14,270 bases of DNA from DAIRET01 sp036795455 (lineage in GTDB: Bacteria; Bacteroidota; Ignavibacteria; Ignavibacteriales; Ignavibacteriaceae): the NCBI GenBank assembly GCA_036795455.1, contig DAIRET010000066.1, positions 1 to 14,270 on the forward strand. Direction: 5' to 3'. Shown piece after piece: positions 12,885 through 14,270 of the stretch. The notes beneath the pieces are model-generated. The model did no database searches. It worked only from the letters and a program-made list of their open reading frames with translations, and had not been told where the DNA came from. The translations under genes were made by a program, and so were the position numbers. The first letter of the stretch is position 1, and every line of letters starts with the position of its first letter.

Positions 12885-14270
12885 TTATTTCTTTGGACGA
12901 TACATATGAGTACTCTGTCCGAAGAAGACTTCCGCAGCCTCCATTACTGTTTCGGACAATGTAGGATGCGGGTGAATCGTCATTTTTAAATCGGTTGCAT
13001 TTGCTCCCATTTCAATTGCAAGTGCTCCTTCTGCAATTAACTCGCCTGCACCTGGTCCGCAAATGCCGATACCGAGAATTCTCTCCGTCTCTGGTTCGAT
13101 TATTAGTTTTGTAACGCCATCGCTTCGGTCAAGTGTAGTCGCTCTGCCTGATGCCGCCCATGGAAATTTTGCCACTTCAAACGTAATTCCTTTTTCTTTC
13201 GCCTGGTTTTCTGTTAAACCCGCCCATGCGATTTCGGGGTCTGTAAAAACAACTGCGGGAATTGCAAGCGGTTCAAATGCGGCTTTGTGACCCGCTATTA
13301 CTTCAACCGCTACTCTGGCTTCGTGAGCAGCTTTGTGCGCAAGCATCGGCTCGCCTACAATATCACCAATTGCATAAATATTAGAATCATCAGTTTGCAT
13401 TTGTTTGTTTACAACAATCCACCCGCGCGGATTTGTTTTTACTTTTGTGTTTTCAAGTCCCAACCCGGCTGTTTCGGGTCTTCTTCCAATCGACATTAAA
13501 ACGTAATCGTAAACATGTTCGGTGGTTTTGCCGGATTTATCCTGAATCTTCACACTCAAACCGTCTTCGATTTCTTTTATTTCGACTACTTTCGATTCGA
13601 GCATTATTTTATCAAAACTTGATTGAAGTCTTTTTGATAAAAATGAAACAAGGTCTCTATCTGCACCCGGTAGTAGTCCGTCCATCATTTCAACAACGGA
13701 GACTTTTGTACCGAGAGCATTATAAACCGATCCGAGTTCAAGCCCGATATATCCTCCACCAATAACAAGAAGCGATTTCGGAATTGCAGGCAGATCAAGC
13801 GCGGAAGTAGAGTTTAACAATCTTTTGCTATTTATTTGCAGTGCCGGAATTGAAGAAATAACCGAGCCTGTAGCAATGATAACCTTGTCGAATTCTTTTT
13901 CTTCGACTGTTCCGTCATTTTTATCAATTTTCAATTTGGAAGAAGTTAAAAATGAAGCGCGACCCTGAACAAAGTTGATTTTTCTCTGTTTGGTCAATAC
14001 TCCCAACCCACCCGTGAGTTTTGCAACGACTTTATTTTTAAACGCTCTTAACTTATCAATGTCAATTTTCGGCTCTCCGAACTCAATACCCCAATGAGAA
14101 GCTTCTTTTGTTTCGGTAATTAATTTTGCAACGTGAAGCAATGCTTTTGAAGGAATGCATCCTCTAAAAAGGCAAACACCTCCCGGATTCTTTTCCGGGT
14201 CAATTAAAGTTACATTCATTCCTAAATCTGCGGCGGCAAATGCTGCGGCATATCCGCCGGGTCCCGCACC
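12885..14270 (-). CDS. lpdA: dihydrolipoamide dehydrogenase (E3), N-terminus outside window
   Basis: 461 residues are visible; the frame is open to the right edge and begins inside the FAD-binding glycine motif GAGPGGYAAAFAAADLG, so only about a dozen N-terminal residues are missing. The Met codon at 14219 is internal, not the start. The redox disulfide is C-LFRG-C in GGVCLFRGCIPSKALL (fragment residues 33 and 38; usually CLNVGC). The NAD-binding motif GGGYIGLELG, the second FAD contact IYAIGDIVGEPMLAHKAAHEA and the C-terminal base pair His-Glu in HPHPTLSE are all present. E3 reoxidises dihydrolipoamide in pyruvate, 2-oxoglutarate or branched-chain dehydrogenase complexes or the glycine cleavage system, passing electrons through FAD to NAD+; which complex cannot be told because upstream genes are not visible. 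A terminator follows, so it ends its operon. Confidence 0.94.
   Translation of the reverse strand, partial: GAGPGGYAAAFAAADLGMNVTLIDPEKNPGGVCLFRGCIPSKALLHVAKLITETKEASHWGIEFGEPKIDIDKLRAFKNKVVAKLTGGLGVLTKQRKINFVQGRASFLTSSKLKIDKNDGTVEEKEFDKVIIATGSVISSIPALQINSKRLLNSTSALDLPAIPKSLLVIGGGYIGLELGSVYNALGTKVSVVEMMDGLLPGADRDLVSFLSKRLQSSFDKIMLESKVVEIKEIEDGLSVKIQDKSGKTTEHVYDYVLMSIGRRPETAGLGLENTKVKTNPRGWIVVNKQMQTDDSNIYAIGDIVGEPMLAHKAAHEARVAVEVIAGHKAAFEPLAIPAVVFTDPEIAWAGLTENQAKEKGITFEVAKFPWAASGRATTLDRSDGVTKLIIEPETERILGIGICGPGAGELIAEGALAIEMGANATDLKMTIHPHPTLSETVMEAAEVFFGQSTHMYRPKK

Noticed and set aside
1..14270. CRISPR arrays, tRNA or rRNA genes, insertion sequences, prophage genes, or a recognised new defence system.
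   Set aside because: No regularly spaced repeats, cloverleaf structures, transposase or phage genes were seen; the TA pair is the only mobile-type element.

Overview
The window looks like chromosome from a low- to mid-GC (roughly 40 %) member of the Bacteroidota/Ignavibacteria/Chlorobi (FCB) group. An S46 dipeptidyl peptidase, the CarA/CarB subtype and several TAnnTTTG-like promoter elements point that way. Shine-Dalgarno sites are strong (AGGAG before rocD and the small HTH gene; GGAAG-type before carA, carB and the S46 gene), which fits an Ignavibacteria-like organism better than a typical Bacteroides/Flavobacterium. This placement is inference. No rRNA, tRNA, CRISPR array or transposase was seen.

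Left region (1-1880): a DtxR/MntR-type metal-dependent repressor runs off the left edge on the minus strand. Its own promoter (TTGACA, 17-nt spacer, TAACTT) is overlapped by a 9+4+9 palindrome. A 265-bp divergent gap then holds a 44-nt near-perfect palindrome and a candidate promoter for rocD (ornithine aminotransferase, plus strand), which ends in a clear intrinsic terminator.

Middle region (1897-8777): a UvrD-superfamily helicase closely resembling the helicase part of eukaryotic FBH1, but with a C-terminal helix-turn-helix instead of an F-box, converges with 2 bp between stops on carB. carA and carB, the two subunits of glutamine-dependent carbamoyl-phosphate synthase, are both on the minus strand and both resemble the eukaryotic CAD/CPS1 type. 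They are split by a plus-strand toxin-antitoxin module whose PIN-domain toxin is frameshifted. carA has a leader with a promoter, a 5' hairpin and an intrinsic terminator just ahead of its ribosome-binding site, i.e. a candidate attenuator.

Right region (8826-14270): a GNAT acetyltransferase (plus) converges on a probable minus-strand operon of S46 dipeptidyl peptidase, Tat-exported NAPE-PLD-like metallo-beta-lactamase-fold hydrolase and a 59-residue HTH protein, with a shared bidirectional terminator. The window ends in a dihydrolipoamide dehydrogenase gene (minus) whose first residues lie beyond the right edge.

Metabolically, peptide breakdown (S46), ornithine/glutamate interconversion (RocD) and carbamoyl phosphate supply (CarAB) suggest a genome geared to amino-acid nitrogen use, but nothing shows that these genes act as one system. 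The points most worth a second look are the TA insertion between carA and carB, the carA leader, the eukaryote-like CarAB and FBH1-like proteins, and the metal-regulator operator.
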